Part shown: piece by piece, positions 44,997 to 57,574 of the stretch
Layout: every line of letters begins with the position of its first letter
Position numbering within the stretch: position 1 is the first letter of the stretch
Origin: Pelobates cultripes
Taxonomy: Eukaryota; Chordata; Amphibia; Anura; Pelobatidae
Direction: 5' to 3'
DNA: 64,000 nucleotides
Assembly (NCBI GenBank): GCA_933207985.1
Contig: OW240918.1
Coordinates: 16,988,344-17,052,343 of the forward strand
Translations under genes and position numbers: made by a program
Notes under the pieces: generated by a model
Told to the model about the DNA's origin: nothing
The model's database searches: none
What the model saw: the letters and a program-made list of their open reading frames with translations, nothing else

Positions 44997-45677
44997 AACA
45001 CTATAGGGTCAGAAAGACAAACATGTATTCCTGAAGTCTGCTCTTATTTGTTTACATTTTTTTTTATCTCCCTATCCCTCTCTCTCTCCCACCCACCCAC
45101 CCAGTTCTGACTCTTCTCTTTTTAGCTCTCTGGTGGAATACCCACTACAAATAGACCACCTTTTACTCCTATAGAGATTCGGATCTTTGTATCTAAAAAT
45201 GTATCATAAAGTAGTGATCATAACACACACTAACGTGTATGTTGGGGAACGTCGCAACGCCACTGTAATGACACCACTTAATCGAAGGTATATGTTAATA
45301 CCGACACCTTCATTGTTGACATGGGGCGCTACCGGTCTTAATTTTTCCTCAACTGCTCCTGATTCTACCCAGGGCAGGAAATGGTTCAGACACAGCTCGG
45401 AACTTTGACTTCCGTGGAATGGTGACCAACAAGTCATAGGGCACCACACAGCTAATAACCTCGAGTTGTGTATCAGGTCCTGCCTCTTTAATGTAATATT
45501 TCAACAAATTGTTAATCCATCTGCTTTTACCGTCTTCCACATTTCCATCATCGTTATATATCTAGAGGCCTGCGAGCCTTCTCAGTTCTACTCCTGCTGT
45601 ATCTCAGTAATAAACACAAACCTCAATAAAATATGATTTACAAAAAAAAAAACATGTTTTCATGATCCTATAGTGTT
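44997..45677. mobile_element. Probable miniature element with unidentified interior
   Basis: AACACTATAGG at 44997-45007 pairs with CCTATAGTGTT at 45667-45677, with further pairing of ACATGT inside both ends. The interior 45120-45640 has balanced base composition unlike the intron, two AATAAA-like signals near 45609-45634 and an A-run at 45642-45652. Frames of 60-80 residues run across it on both strands, none recognised. Confidence 0.5.
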
Positions 45678-45779
45678 AAAATCACAATCTAGCCCCCCTC
45701 ACCCCAGGTTCCCCCTTCCATCCCTAAATATAGTAAAATATTACTTGTATTCAAGTCTGCAACTGCTGCCTCTGATCCT

Positions 45780-46205
45780 CACCTGTCAGCTTGCCTGACA
45801 TCATCCGAAGTGTTTCTGTTAGCCAATCACAATGCTTTCCAATAGGATTGGCTGATATTGTCAAGGAGGCAGATCAGCACAATTCAAACACAGCCCTGGC
45901 CAATCAGCATCCCCACATAGTGATGAATTGAATCAATGCATCTCTATGAGGAAAGTTTAGTGTCTGCATGCAGAGGGTGGAGACACTGAATGACAGTACT
46001 GCTCACTGTGCAGCACTGCCCCAGGAAGCACCTCTAGCAGCCATCTGAGGAGTGACAAGTGGAGTTATCACTAGGCTGTAATGTAAACACTGCATTTTCT
46101 CTGAAAACCCAGTGTTTACAGCAAAAATCCTGAAGGGACTGATTCCACTCACCAGAACAAATACAATAAGCTGTAGTTGTTCTGATGACTATAGTGTCCC
46201 TTTAA
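45780..46205 (-). mobile_element. TTAA-ended miniature element, end fragment
   Basis: It ends (on +) GATGACTATAGTGTCCCTTTAA, the complement of a common TTAA-AGGGACACTATAG end. The interior has hairpin parts (TGTAAACACTG / CAGTGTTTACA). The left border is not defined. Related fragments are at 20826-21010, 50400-50530 and 58930-59010. Confidence 0.65.
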
Positions 46206-48865
46206 TTCATGCTGTAAATGCCATTCTTAGACTTGGTTATATATTAATAGGGTAGGTGCCACTTTAATGTCTATAGTTGGTTTACAAACATTTAATACAT
46301 GTAAAAAATGTGTATATAAGAATATTGTTTAATAGTATGTTGTGTATAGAATATATTGGATGACAGTTCCATTTAACTAAAATACCTACTAAATCTCAAG
46401 GTCTGCATAATTCTCTCATAATTTTATTTTTGTTATTTTAAATTAATCTGAGTGAAAACGTTGCATATTTTGCCTATTTTACTCAGTTAGGTTGTGGCTC
46501 TTTTCCTTCCAAATAATTCATATTCTGTTCATATGGAAGTATCAATTTAAACCGTCTCATTTCTTTTGAATTTTTTATGATTTGCATAAACTGCGCTGAT
46601 TTTCAGAGAACCACTTTAAGATGTAGTTGTTTATTCGGTGTGGAACAAGCCTTTTTTTTTCCTGATAGATTTAAATAAACAAGAGAACCATATTATTTTA
46701 GCATATTCAGTAAGAAGTTTTTATTTTCTGACTGTTGTGCTTATAGAAGTATTTATCACATTTCACCTACAGAGAAAGGACAGAAAACTACAGAGACATT
46801 ACTAGAATAAGGTATTGGGGAACAGGGAGGTATTTAGAGTCCATTCACAATGCTGTGAAATTGCTGATTACAATAAGGTACAATTAAGTCAGGTAAGATT
46901 TTGGAAATAAATCCTTGCACATTGATTTTTCTTGGCAGGCAGTTAACATCTTGGCTTTGTCTATGGGGTGTATGTGGGTAGTGTTTAAAAAAAAAAACTG
47001 GCTGTAAAGAATAAAGTACCCATAGAAAAATCCTATATGTGTCAGTTCTAAAAAGAAAACTTTCAAATGTGTGTATTTTAATTCCAAATAGCGGTGATGA
47101 TTTTTGGTTAAAATGTGAATTGGTGGGGATTCACCGCTGGAACTGGAAATAATGCAACAGACCATGTGTCATCGTCAGTTTGGCTTTTTTGGCTAAAAAT
47201 TGCCTTTCAGCAGTGAATCCCCAACAATTCATGGTTGAGTGAATAATCCTGCAAATGACTCACAATAGAAGAAAAATAAAAACTAATGTAGTGAGATCGT
47301 TAAAATGGGTAGATTTAGATAGAACTCTTTGGACTGCTTTGATGCAGCAACCACTGGACCAACGAGTAGACTTGTGTACATCGAGTAATTTTGATTCTAA
47401 CGAAACATTGTTTCAGAATTTTTTTATTTTTAGAAATATCTAAATTCCGTCAGATGTTGGTTCAACTTAACCGAATGTCAGAAACCAGAAGTCAGTAGAG
47501 TTGCAAAATATATACATAGTATATTATTTATTGCAGTACACTGATAGGAGCATTTTCACGCCATTGTGTTCCCGGATCGAGGAAAACATAGGTAACAGAG
47601 GGAAAAACAGGTGTGGCAGAAAACAAAAACAAAAAACTACATTAATATATTATATATTTATTTAAAAATATAATATATAAATATATAGAGAAATATTTTA
47701 GACAGCTACTCCTGTTTTCCCCCCTCCGTTGCGTACTTTTTATTTGATCCGGGAATAAAACCAGATGTTCTCTAGGCAGCAGTTATATTTTTTCCCCCAT
47801 AAATTCGCATTATTTTTGGCGCCAAGGGCAGAATTTAAAATATTGATGCCCAGCTGCCGAAAATGTTTGGCATTCAGTAAAAAAAAAGAACAAATATTAA
47901 CCATGTTAATAACACTGAAATAGTAATAACAATATATTGCCTTTGGTAATACGTGTCAGCCTTCTTATTAATTGTCTCTAATCATCCAGCTGTAATGGCT
48001 TCTAGAAAATATGCAGAATGAGTGTATGTTGCAGAATGTTAACAGAATATGGGATTTAATTTCACGGCTGTTTCAAAACAGTTCTGCAATTAAGTTTATA
48101 CTAAAAAAAGAATCAGAAATGTATAAAATATGATGCTTAATTAGATAAAAATTAATATAATGTCATGCTTGAGCGGGTTTTAATATTCAGTTAATGATTA
48201 TGCATGAGTATGAAGGCTAAAATATTGTTTTTGAGAATGCAAAATATAATAACCATATTAAAAGAAGCAAATAAATATATATGAAAAGCTAGTAATAAAT
48301 AAAATACCTACATACATAAACACACAATAATAAATCACTAGCCTTCATTGCACAAAACTCAGGAGAGCCAGTCTATTTTGCTTCATCAAACTATATATAC
48401 ATCCTTTTGTCACTGGCTGACTATACACGAGGTAATAAATCAAGCACAAAATGCTCACAACCAAACAAGGAGACATAAAACGAGGTGCTGTTCAGTAAGA
48501 TAACAAAAAAGTGCATTAACAGAAAGATATAAAAAAAATCCTACTGGAATTCTTTTTTTTCCTGTGCAATAGATGACTTTACTGACTGACTCAATGATAC
48601 TCATTGTATCAGCCTAGGAAGGTTTTAAGGCTGAGTTGAAATTGCAGTTATTCAGAGGAAATACTTAGCAGAGTATGGAGTTCAGTCCTCCATTGAAGTT
48701 TACGGGAAAATTGCTATTCAGTAAATGGAGTAAACGCTTACTAACTCTTTTAAGAGAATCCAGCTGTTAATTAATGTTTTTTTTTTTTTTTGAGTTAAAT
48801 TAGCTCCATGCATTCTATGTTCCATCATGATAACTAATTTCCCTTCATTACTAACTTATGAATAC
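46206..48865. other. Intron sequence, nothing recognised
   Basis: AT-rich, no exon or transposon border recognised. A near-perfect (AT) palindrome lies at 47640-47690. T-run at 48779-48792. Confidence 0.5.
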
Positions 48866-48869
48866 TTAA

Positions 48870-49363
48870 AGGACCACTCTAGGCACCCAGACCACTTCAG
48901 CTTAATGAAGTGGTCTGGGTGCCAGGTCCTTCTAGTGTTAACCCATTTTTTCATAATTATAGCAGTTTCAGAGAAACTGCTATAATTATGAATGGGTTAA
49001 GCCTTCCCCCTAATCCTCTAGTGGCTGTCTCATTGACAACCACTAGAGGCGCTTGCGTGCTTCTCACTGTGAAAATCACAGTGAGAGCACGCCAGCGTCC
49101 ATAGGAAAGCATTGTAAATGCTTTCCTATGAGACCGGCTGAATGCGCGCGCAGCTCTTGCCACGCGTGCGCATTCAGCCGGTGGGGCGGATCGGAGGCGG
49201 AGAGGAGGAGGAGAGCTCTCCGCCCAGCGCTGGAAAAAGGTAAGTTTTTACCCCTTTCCCCCTTCCAGAGCCGGGCGGGAGGGGGACCCTGAGGGTGGGG
49301 GCACCCTCAGGGCACTATGGTGCCAGGAAAACGAGTATGTTTTCCTGGCACTATAGTGGTCCT
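48870..49363 (+). mobile_element. TTAA multi-hairpin MITE, copy D
   Basis: TTAA at 48866-48869 and 49364-49367; same length (494 bp) as copy C with few differences. All seven hairpins are preserved. Confidence 0.96.
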
Positions 49364-49689
49364 TTAATATTTGTATGTGCATGTAGGGTGTCAATCAAAC
49401 AGAATGAGAGGTTCTACTAGACTTGTATCAAGCCGCCATGCATGCAGCATCTGGGGCACTATCTATTATCTGTATCTATTATCTATATTATCACAAAATA
49501 CAACCTCAAATTTGGGTAGAGATTTGTGGTAACATAGGCTTGTGAAAAGTTTAAATGTAACAAACTGGTAATAGACTATGTGCTAAACTCCCTCTGTACA
49601 GACTGTATTGACAAATTCCCCTATTTTGTTCCCATTTTGACCAAACGTCTTAACACTGACCACCACCCCTGGCTCGTTAACGTCAAACA

Positions 49690-50330
49690 AACCAAAAAAT
49701 TAAGTGCTCTTTCTGGGTGACAGCCATTTTGTCTCCTGAATGCAGGCAGCGAGACTTAGCCGTCGAGTGCCTGTAACTCTATTTTGGACACTATGCCTCG
49801 CGAACACAGGAAAAAGCATACCATTGCCTGCTCCATTCCCAGACAAGCCAGGAGAGCATTTTTCAGGGAAAGGACCCTCACGAATAAGGGGAACATTCGC
49901 TAAATACAAGCCAGGGGGAGATTTTGTTTATGTTTATATAGAAACCTCCGAAAGTGGACCGTTCTCTACCACCTTTTCTCTTGAACTATTTTGAGCAGCA
50001 GCCACATGTGAGTCTTGTCAAAACTTTACCCCAGTGGCTATTCGGCTATACTACATGGATCCAAGTGCTATTTGGACAACTTGGGTACTCAGATCCAGGC
50101 TATCCGGGGATATAACACTTGTGTGGGTTCCTATCAAACTCATATGTATTTTGGGGTGTTTTGTGTTTTGTATTGTACCTCAAGTGCCTGAGAGATAATT
50201 AGTTTAAGTAAAAGCAAGCTCCCCTATCTCCCAGACACAGAGGTGCCTGGCAGGCTTACTGTAAAACTGAATGGAGACCCCATGCTATATAACCAGGCAA
50301 CTTGGCCCTAGTAAAGCGTGAGGATGTCCA
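49690..50330 (+). mobile_element. Gypsy-like LTR fragment (U3 to TATA region)
   Basis: It shares CGGCTATA..., CTCAGATCCAGGCTATCCGG and CCTGAGAGATAATTAG-like landmarks with the LTRs at 525-1566 and 52115-53286, in + orientation. GCTATATAACC at about 50284 looks like a TATA box. The 3' (R-U5) end is absent. Confidence 0.65.
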
Positions 50331-50339
50331 GCATCAGTT

Positions 50340-50530
50340 AGGCAACTTGAAGTCCGGTAAAAATCCCGGCAGCGCCTCTAGTAGCTATCTGGTAGAAAGC
50401 CACCTTAGGGTGTCTTAGTTCTGCAATTTAAACATTGCAGTTTCTCTAAAATGGATTAAGTGTGATAGGGACACTGGACACAGACCACTACAATGTGTGA
50501 AAGTGATATAGGTACCTATAGTGTTTTGCT
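50340..50530. mobile_element. Miniature repeat fragment
   Basis: CAGCGCCTCTAGTAGCTATC ... AACATTGCAGTTTCTCTAAA ... ACCTATAGTGTTTT resembles the TTAA elements ending CTATAGTGTCCC. Borders unclear. Confidence 0.5.
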
Positions 50531-51501
50531 TAATTTAATAACAACCTACACACCAAATTTACACAATTAAAAATATTTCCCTAAACATTGGCAGAGAGTG
50601 ATAAAATGCCTGCCAGAAAATCTTGATAAATGGTCCATGAAGAAATACCTCTGTGCGTCTGTTTTACAAAAACAATGGTATTCTTTGTTTAGGTTTACCA
50701 TCAACTGTTATCTTTCAGACCTTAAACAATATCCCTGCATCAATTACAAATATACCAATGGCAACATCTCATCCTTGGTGCTTTCTTCAAAAAGTTCAAA
50801 AAAAATCAAAAGTTATGTCAATACTTGGATATAACGAGTGTGTCACGAAATGTGCAGGATCACATCTTTTAAATGAAAGCTTCTGTAGACAAATACTATG
50901 GATTTAATGTAAAACAAGTATATGCATTATAGTATTAGTTATGTATACCTTGAATGAGGGTGCATACAGTAAGACGGCATGCTCGTTTACCCATTTAGAA
51001 ACATATATGAAATTTTATCTGTTAACACTCACTATTGAAATTCAATACTATGTAACTGGGTTAATGGTTTCATTCTGCTATTCAGGGTCTTCACGAAGAC
51101 TAGGAAATTGTCAGAAACAGACCTACTTTTTTAACTTTCTTTTCAAATGAAAACCACATATTTTTGTGTTGGACCATTGACTTGTAACCTACATAACACT
51201 GTAATCAAACAATTTGTAACTGTTTGTTGATACTTGTTTTCATTATTAAATAGTAAGAGATTTAATCAATTGTATTCAATAAAGAAAAATCGGTATGTGC
51301 ACATCATGGGTTTTTATTGGCTCTATTGTGTAGACAATGTTTTGATAATATTCTCTAATTGTTTTCACACTTTCACCCTATTTGAAGCATCTATTCTTTT
51401 TCAATCATATTTTCCTTTAATTAGTAATATGTGGACTAGATTTCTTCATATATGAGGAATCCATAAAATTAATGATCTTTCCTAACAATCTTTTTGCTCA
51501 G
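50531..51501. other. Intron sequence before the third exon, nothing recognised
   Basis: AT-rich; ends in the TTTTTGCTCAG acceptor. Confidence 0.5.
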
Positions 51502-51643
51502 TTCTGTGATTCAAAGAATAAAAGATTAAGAACCCGATTTCCATTGAGAATTCCTGCAAGTGACAAAACGTGTCCCGAAGACTCACAAACCGAGCCCTGC
51601 ATTCTAAACAGCAATTGTTTCCACTATCGATACAATGTAACAG
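51502..51643 (+). CDS. THSD7B: THSD7B-like exon 3 of 5 in window: TSP1 repeat body
   Basis: Acceptor TTTTTGCTCAG, donor GTAAGT. Phase 0 start, 47 codons plus one base: FCDSKNKRLRTRFPLRIPAS, then KTCPEDSQTEPCILNSNC and FHYRYNVT. The CxEDSQxxPCxLNxNC run is the end of a TSP1 repeat in the THSD7 family. YNVT is an N-glycosylation sequon if the next residue context allows, and it leads into EWSACQL of the next exon. The junction with the previous exon gives CPKFC, so the usual O-fucose site CxxS/TC is absent in this repeat. Confidence 0.92.
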
Positions 51644-52109
51644 GTAAGTATTGGTTATTATTACTAGCACCACCTTGATTCTTTACTAAAACAAATCCTG
51701 ACTTAAATACCCTGCTAGAAAACAACTAAATGTCCCACCAGGTCGTCAAATAACTTTTTTAATTAGAATGTTTTTAGCCCTGTGAGCTCCCCACACAAGA
51801 TCACTCATTCTTAAGACATGCCACTAGATTAAAAGTTCAATATTAGTATATTTATCATGATTTCACTTGATTAGGTTCAGATTTCTACAGCTCTGTGTAA
51901 TATCACAAGATAGTAATTGGTGAAACACTCTAGCTGGAGGTTTGAAATCATAATCAGAGATTCAAAAGGTAAAATATAAATGCATGGTCACAATATTGCC
52001 TTAATCTTCAAAATTATGTTTGTTGTAAAATACAGATGAAAAGTATGTTATATGCAATAAAAGTCCAGTAAAATAGTGTATATTTCAAATGTACATCTCT
52101 GTGTGCAGC
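51644..52109. other. Start of a 5.8-kb intron, nothing recognised
   Basis: AT-rich; follows the GTAAGT donor. Confidence 0.5.
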
Positions 52110-52114
52110 ATACT

Positions 52115-53286
52115 TGTAACGGATCACCTGGCACCCCGACTGGGTACCTCCATTGAAGCATGCTCCTAGCACTTCTTGGGGGCTCCAAGCACTCCAGCAG
52201 ACACCATAACCACCGTAGACTCCTTCAGGTACCAAAACAGGAACAAGCTCTAATAAGAGCTTAGTGATTATAGCAAGAGAGTATGACGAGCATTGCAATC
52301 CCTTTTAGCAGATTCCCCCAATAAGAGACAGGACTCTAAATTGAGGGTGAAGTAGAACTCTTTTAATAAGCCTCAAAGGACTTTCTTTTATGCATGTTCT
52401 TACACAAAGTTACCACCCACATGGTCTTGTGAAACAGCCAATCAAATACATTATAATACAGTCAAACACTCCCAGTTAGGACACACAAACCCTCCCCTCT
52501 GTCTGTGATACAATTACTGTACACAATGGGTTAACTTAATTATCACAGACAGGAAAATATACAGTTTCATACAATATTCATAACTCCTAAAATATACATG
52601 CAATCTCCATAAAGTACTAAATCTGCATACTCCAAATACAAACATACTCAAAAATCAGACATTTCCCTCCAGTGGTTTAAAAGTTAGGTGGAAGTCCTTT
52701 TTGACTGACCGCAAGCATGGCTTTCCTGCCCAAAACAGTTCCATAGATTTGGGCTTTGCAGTCAGTCAATTTTCTCCTCTATCCTGGAGATAATTGGCTT
52801 AAGTAACTGCAGTAAACTCAATTATATCAAGGTACAGAAAATATCACTAAGTCACAACTGCAACAAAACACATTAAAATACATAACTAATATTCTATAGA
52901 ACTGAACCCCCACATTTGACCTATCCCCAGATAGCTTGGATCTGAGGGCTCACTATAGCCGAACAGCGCTCAGATACCACGAACACAGTCGAATTGCCAT
53001 GGGGTTAAACAATAGCAAGGGCTGATGAGAGCCTGAGGAGGGACAAAGCAGCCAGTTCCAACTGGTCTGGCAGTGTCCCTGGGACAACGCCCTGCTGGAG
53101 AACAATGAGATAGGAAACGGGGGAGGGGAAGAGGCACACCTTCCCATGGATTCAAATGGGCAGAAAAAGTGTCCCAAATTCCAATAAGCCCAAACAGACT
53201 TTTTAAATAGCAATACTTCCCAGGGACCATAGTCACAAGGCAAGCAGGCCTCTCCAAGACCCAGTGGCGAGGTCACTTTTGCCACA
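52115..53286 (-). mobile_element. Complete solo LTR, Gypsy-like family
   Basis: On the - strand it starts TGTGGCAAAAGTGACC and ends GGTGATCCGTTACA, 1,172 bp. ATACT occurs on both sides (52110-52114, 53287-53291), a 5-bp target duplication. No internal region is attached, so the element was reduced by recombination between its two LTRs (inference). It shares its start layout and its GCTATCTGGGGATA segment with the LTR at 525-1566. Confidence 0.93.
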
Positions 53287-53291
53287 ATACT

Positions 53292-55310
53292 TCTAAACTG
53301 TCTTGATTCTGCTAAGACAGTCCCAATTTCAGACCTTTACTTTCTATCCTATGATGTTCCGTTTCTCCAGAATACAAGAGGAAATGTGATATAAACACTA
53401 TTTGGGCTATCCTGTGCACAATCAATGCACTCATTTTATACCTAGTGATGTCTACTCACAACCATATGCATCCATTCTGAATGTCAGGTGCTTTTTCACA
53501 TATAGCGAAAGACCGTTAGGAGTTATAAATTCAGATCCCTTCCTGATATATGGTAAATGCATAAAATATTGTGTATATTACACAGATAATCTCTTAATCC
53601 TTGTACATAAAACATTTTAAATCCTTGTACTCAACACTTCACTTTGAAAATAGAAATGCCTTTAGACATGCACTGGGGTTACCCAAGATTATTTTAAACA
53701 TAATAGATCACAGACATCAACAAAACGTGATGTTTCCTGTTTAAAAGAAATGGCGGACATTGTAGCCGGATATTACATTATTAAAGCCACTCGTGACCCA
53801 ATACTCTTTTAACTCTTGTGTATTATATTGTACTTTGATATTTTAACCTTTGTGCATAATGCTCCACTCTCCACCTTTCTGTTAAGAAAACTTTTATCGT
53901 AGTAGGTCGACTTTTTCAAATAAACAAAAATATATATATATGTTTTGCTGAATATATGATGGGTAATTTTCTTGTTTCGTTTTTTGACATTGTGAGACAA
54001 TGAAACTCAATATAATTCCAGATTCCAGCAGCCCACTGATCTTTCTTTCTGCCCATTAGGAAAGTAGCTTTTTTGTGTTTTTTTAAAGGTCACTCTTTAG
54101 CTGTCAAGACTGTTATTTACTCAAAGACTTTAAAATTATTACTCGTAAAGTATAATAGATGTAAGAGAAATTATACAGTTCTGTTCTGTATTTACTTGCT
54201 GGTTAGTCTGGCAGCTTGGGCCTCTCAACGTTCCCACTCTGACAGTGCCATTACTGTGTATTATCGGTTTAAATAACCAGGTTTTGTCCTGTGGCAGAAG
54301 AATGATGCATAATTATGCTCAGTTGCATTTTCAAGGTTACGTACCGTGGTAACAAATAAATAATAGTCTTTGAGTGCCTTCGTAATAGACCTCCCCAGCG
54401 CAGGAGTAGTGATATCTGCAATGCCTATAAAGCTTAGCCATCCTGAAATCTGGCTTTGCATTATGGGAAACGCAGACCACATTCTTCTGCAGTGATGAGG
54501 TTAACTAACACTACAGTGGACAGAAATCATAATTTATCAGTATAACCCCTTCAGGAACAAGGTCATGAAAACAAAAACAATATCCAATTATGGTTTTTTA
54601 AATTACTTATTAATTTTTTTGGGATTTGGTGATGTTTTGTGTGGGTTTGTTTATTACATTAACTTCACAGGTCTAGAAATTGTTTAAGGAGGGTAATTTT
54701 TTAACAGATGAAACATTTCGGCATGTGTTTTGATTAATTCCAGTTCCTAAAGTTAAATTTAGCAGTAACGATCTATACCCAAATTAACAGATTGTTTTGA
54801 TTCTATGTTCCATATGTTGCACTGAACGACTTGAAGACTACCGCTAAGTTAAAGAATCTTTTACTTCTGAACTTACCAAATCGCATGTGACAATATATAC
54901 ATTTATTATACTAAGGGAAGTCAGAATACACAAAAAAGAAAAAAAAATGCTGTAATGAAAGTAGACAAAACAACAGAGATGCTTAATGTATTAATATTAG
55001 GTATCTGCCAAGTAGTAGGGACTTTTCCTTGAGCACAACTTCAGTGCTTCATTTAATCTTGTTCAGCAAGTCCTGAACTATGTGCCCTGATATTACATTA
55101 GTCTTAAAAAGAAAAGCATCCAGTTGTGTAAGTGATCAAGGAGATAGGAATTTTCAAAGTTTGTGCTCAAAAGACCTCCCTGCAGTTAGAATGTTACTGA
55201 ATCATTTTGCCAATGCACTTTACCTGTGTGTGGCATATATATAGTCATTATTTTGGGAATGGTCAAAGCTTTTTCCTTTTTAAAATACTGGTTGAATTGC
55301 ATTGCATAGT
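53292..55310. other. Intron sequence, nothing recognised
   Basis: AT-rich, short (AT)n at 53929-53942. No exon or element border recognised. Confidence 0.5.
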
Positions 55311-55319
55311 TCATTGAGA

Positions 55320-55884
55320 GTACATGTTGACAGTGTAGGGAGAGGTATTAGCGGTAGAAAGAGAAGTGCTCATGCCATTGTACAGAACACTGGTGAGACC
55401 TCACTTGGAGTATTGTACACAGTACTGGATACCATATCTCCAGAAGGATATTGATACCTTAGAGAGGGTTCAGAGAAGGGCTACTAAACTGGTTCATGGA
55501 TTGCAGGATAAAACTTACAAGGAAACGTTAAAGGATCTTAACATGTATAGCTTGGAGGAAAGACAAAATAGGGGGTTATCATAGAAACTTTTAAATATAT
55601 AAAAGGAATCAACACAGTAAAGGAGGAGACTTTATTATAATTAGAGGGGCAGAGGTTTAAAAATAATATAAGGAAGTATTACTTTACAGAGAGGGTAGTG
55701 GGTGCATGGAATAGCCTTCCAGCTGAAGTGGTAGAGGTTAACACAGCAAAGGAGTTTAAGCATGCGTGGGATAGGAATAATGATTTCCTAGATATAAGAG
55801 ATTAATGCAAGTCCTGAAAAAATTGGGAAGACTAGTAGTACCGAATGGCTCTTTTCTTCCGTCACATTCTATGTTTCTATGTGT
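55320..55884 (+). mobile_element. CR1 LINE 3' fragment with end of ORF2
   Basis: Longest CR1 piece in the window. The frame at 55366-55584 reads LYRTLVRPHLEYCTQYWIPY, then LERVQRRATKLVHGL and LNMYSLEERQNRG, the conserved region after the RT in CR1 ORF2. It then shifts frame and ends with the common 3' tail CATTCTATGTTTCTATG. Confidence 0.93.
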
Positions 55885-56255
55885 GTGACGTCAGAGAATA
55901 TATCTATAAAAAAAGAGGTGTAGATGCACGGGATTTACTTTCAGCAGAAGTGGTCCATTGTTGATGCAATACAAGATTTCAGGAAGAGTAGAAATAGATG
56001 CTCCTGTTGTGAGCAGACAGCCAAATTAAGACTCCTGTGCTTATAAATGGATAACAGTTGCTCAATTTGGACCACTTGGTTTGTTTTTTATCTTTTCTAA
56101 AAATTGTATACATCTGAAAGGCGCACTCATCACCAAGACGTATGCAGTATAATATCCCCTTTAAATAAATAATGAGACGTTTGGAGGGGAGCAAAAGGAA
56201 GGGAATGGGTGTCTGAAAGATACAATTCTCTTACCTTTTTATGTCTCCAGTTGCA
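55885..56255. other. Short sequence next to an LTR, internal side
   Basis: 56140-56255 is possibly retroelement leader (- strand). Nothing coding recognised. Confidence 0.4.
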
Positions 56256-56272
56256 TCCCACTTCTGACACCA
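56256..56272 (-). other. Retroelement primer-binding site, tRNA-Leu type
   Basis: On the - strand TGGTGTCAGAAGTGGGA lies three bases after an LTR end (CCCCAACA). It is complementary to a tRNA 3' end of the form TCCCACTTCTGACACCA, which resembles tRNA-Leu (from memory of tRNA-Leu ends; not checked by search). Confidence 0.65.
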
Positions 56273-56275
56273 ATT

Positions 56276-56490
56276 TGTTGGGGAAAAATCAGCTATACAT
56301 GGGACAAAGACCCTCTGGTTGATGGATGCAGATCGACCCCCTCCCTCTCGGAATTCCGAGTTTTTTTATTGAACACAACTTATATTTATACATCTCTTTC
56401 ATGGTGGTGGGGGTGTGAGCAGTTGCATAACAATTGCATAATAGTTGCATAATAGTTGTTATTTATCACAAGCAGCTGTTTCTCATTACA
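56276..56490 (-). mobile_element. LTR (5' LTR of a decayed element), - strand
   Basis: It ends (on the - strand) TTTTTCCCCAACA directly before the primer-binding site. It contains TATAAATATAAG about 40 bp before AATAAAAAAAC, in promoter then poly(A) order. The 5' border TGTAATGAGAAACAGC at 56490 is a guess from TG...CA borders; U3 may be longer. Confidence 0.65.
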
Positions 56491-57458
56491 TCCTATGTTG
56501 AATTGCACAAATATATTGATTAAGACGAGATGTTACAAATACCAAAGATTTGGCCAATAATATGAACATTGCGTAATAACAAACAGCCATTTCAAGTTTT
56601 AAATTAACCTTTAATATAACCAGCCAGAATACATAGTGAAATGGATATTTTATCCTTCTAAAATGGATATTGTAACCTTCAACTACAACACAATGCAGTG
56701 ATTTTGACAACTAGATGCTGTCCCTTAACATGGTAAATGTAAAACACAGCCATCTAACATTTTGATGAAAATACACGTCCTCTTTAAGATTTGTAATTTT
56801 GCAGCATGTGTCTGACATAACGCAGAGCTTTTACTTATTTGGAAGATTCACAATTGAGTAAAAACATTGAAAATAAACTCTAACTTTTTTTAACCTTTTT
56901 CTTATGAAACTCCATTTACTTTTAATATGTATATTAAAGATTTACCAAGTGATGGCACATTCCAGTGTAGACCAGGCACAGCCATGGCACACAATGCAAA
57001 TGAGGAAGAGAGCAGAAGCATTCTTTCATTTCCTTTTCTTACGCTAGCTAAATCCAATAGCAGAAAGGGGCAATATTTACAATGACTGACAGGAAGCCAA
57101 GGTAGAAGCTTAGAGTTGTGAGATATATGTGTGGATTTCTACAATTAACTTTTTCAGTTCTCACTGAAACATATTTTCAAAATATAACAAATAAGGTACA
57201 CAGAATGTTAAAAATCCAAAAAAGACACAGTTTCCCTTTAAATACAGGGAATAGAACAACAAAACTTTTTTGGCAAATTGTAACTCCTTTCATTTCCAAG
57301 ACTCTTGATTTCACAAGGTTATAGTGGTTGTAGTCCCTCTAGGTATTATACATTACATACCTTCATAAGCCTGAAGAGTTTAATGGATGTTACATTAATA
57401 AGGTTCTACTTGCTCTGCGGCCTGTTTGCATGTAATACATTTCTTGGGTTATTTTCAG
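56491..57458. other. Intron sequence before the fourth exon, nothing recognised
   Basis: AT-rich, ends GGGTTATTTTCAG acceptor. Confidence 0.5.
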
Positions 57459-57574
57459 AATGGAGCGCTTGTCAGTTGAGTGAAAATGCTGAGTGTGGAG
57501 AAGGCACCAGAACCCGTCTCGCAGAGTGCATTCGCAGTGATGGAAAACCGGTGAAAATGTCTTTTTGTGAGGAG
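57459..57574 (+). CDS. THSD7B: THSD7B-like exon 4 of 5 in window: TSP1 repeat core
   Basis: Acceptor GTTATTTTCAG, donor GTAATG. The split codon (G|AA) gives Glu, then WSACQLSENAECGEGTRTRL, AECIRSDGKPVKMSFCEE. WSxCQLSENAxCGxGxRTR and RSDGKPV are THSD7-type repeat motifs; SENAxCG favours THSD7B. 116 bp, phase 1 in and phase 0 out, so exons 3-4 join in frame. The extracellular repeat would lie in the same membrane protein as the other exons. Confidence 0.92.

Noticed and set aside
45204..45540. Possible relic of an ABC-transporter-like protein on the - strand
   Set aside because: A few residues looked suggestive, but no conserved motif could be confirmed, so no identity is given.
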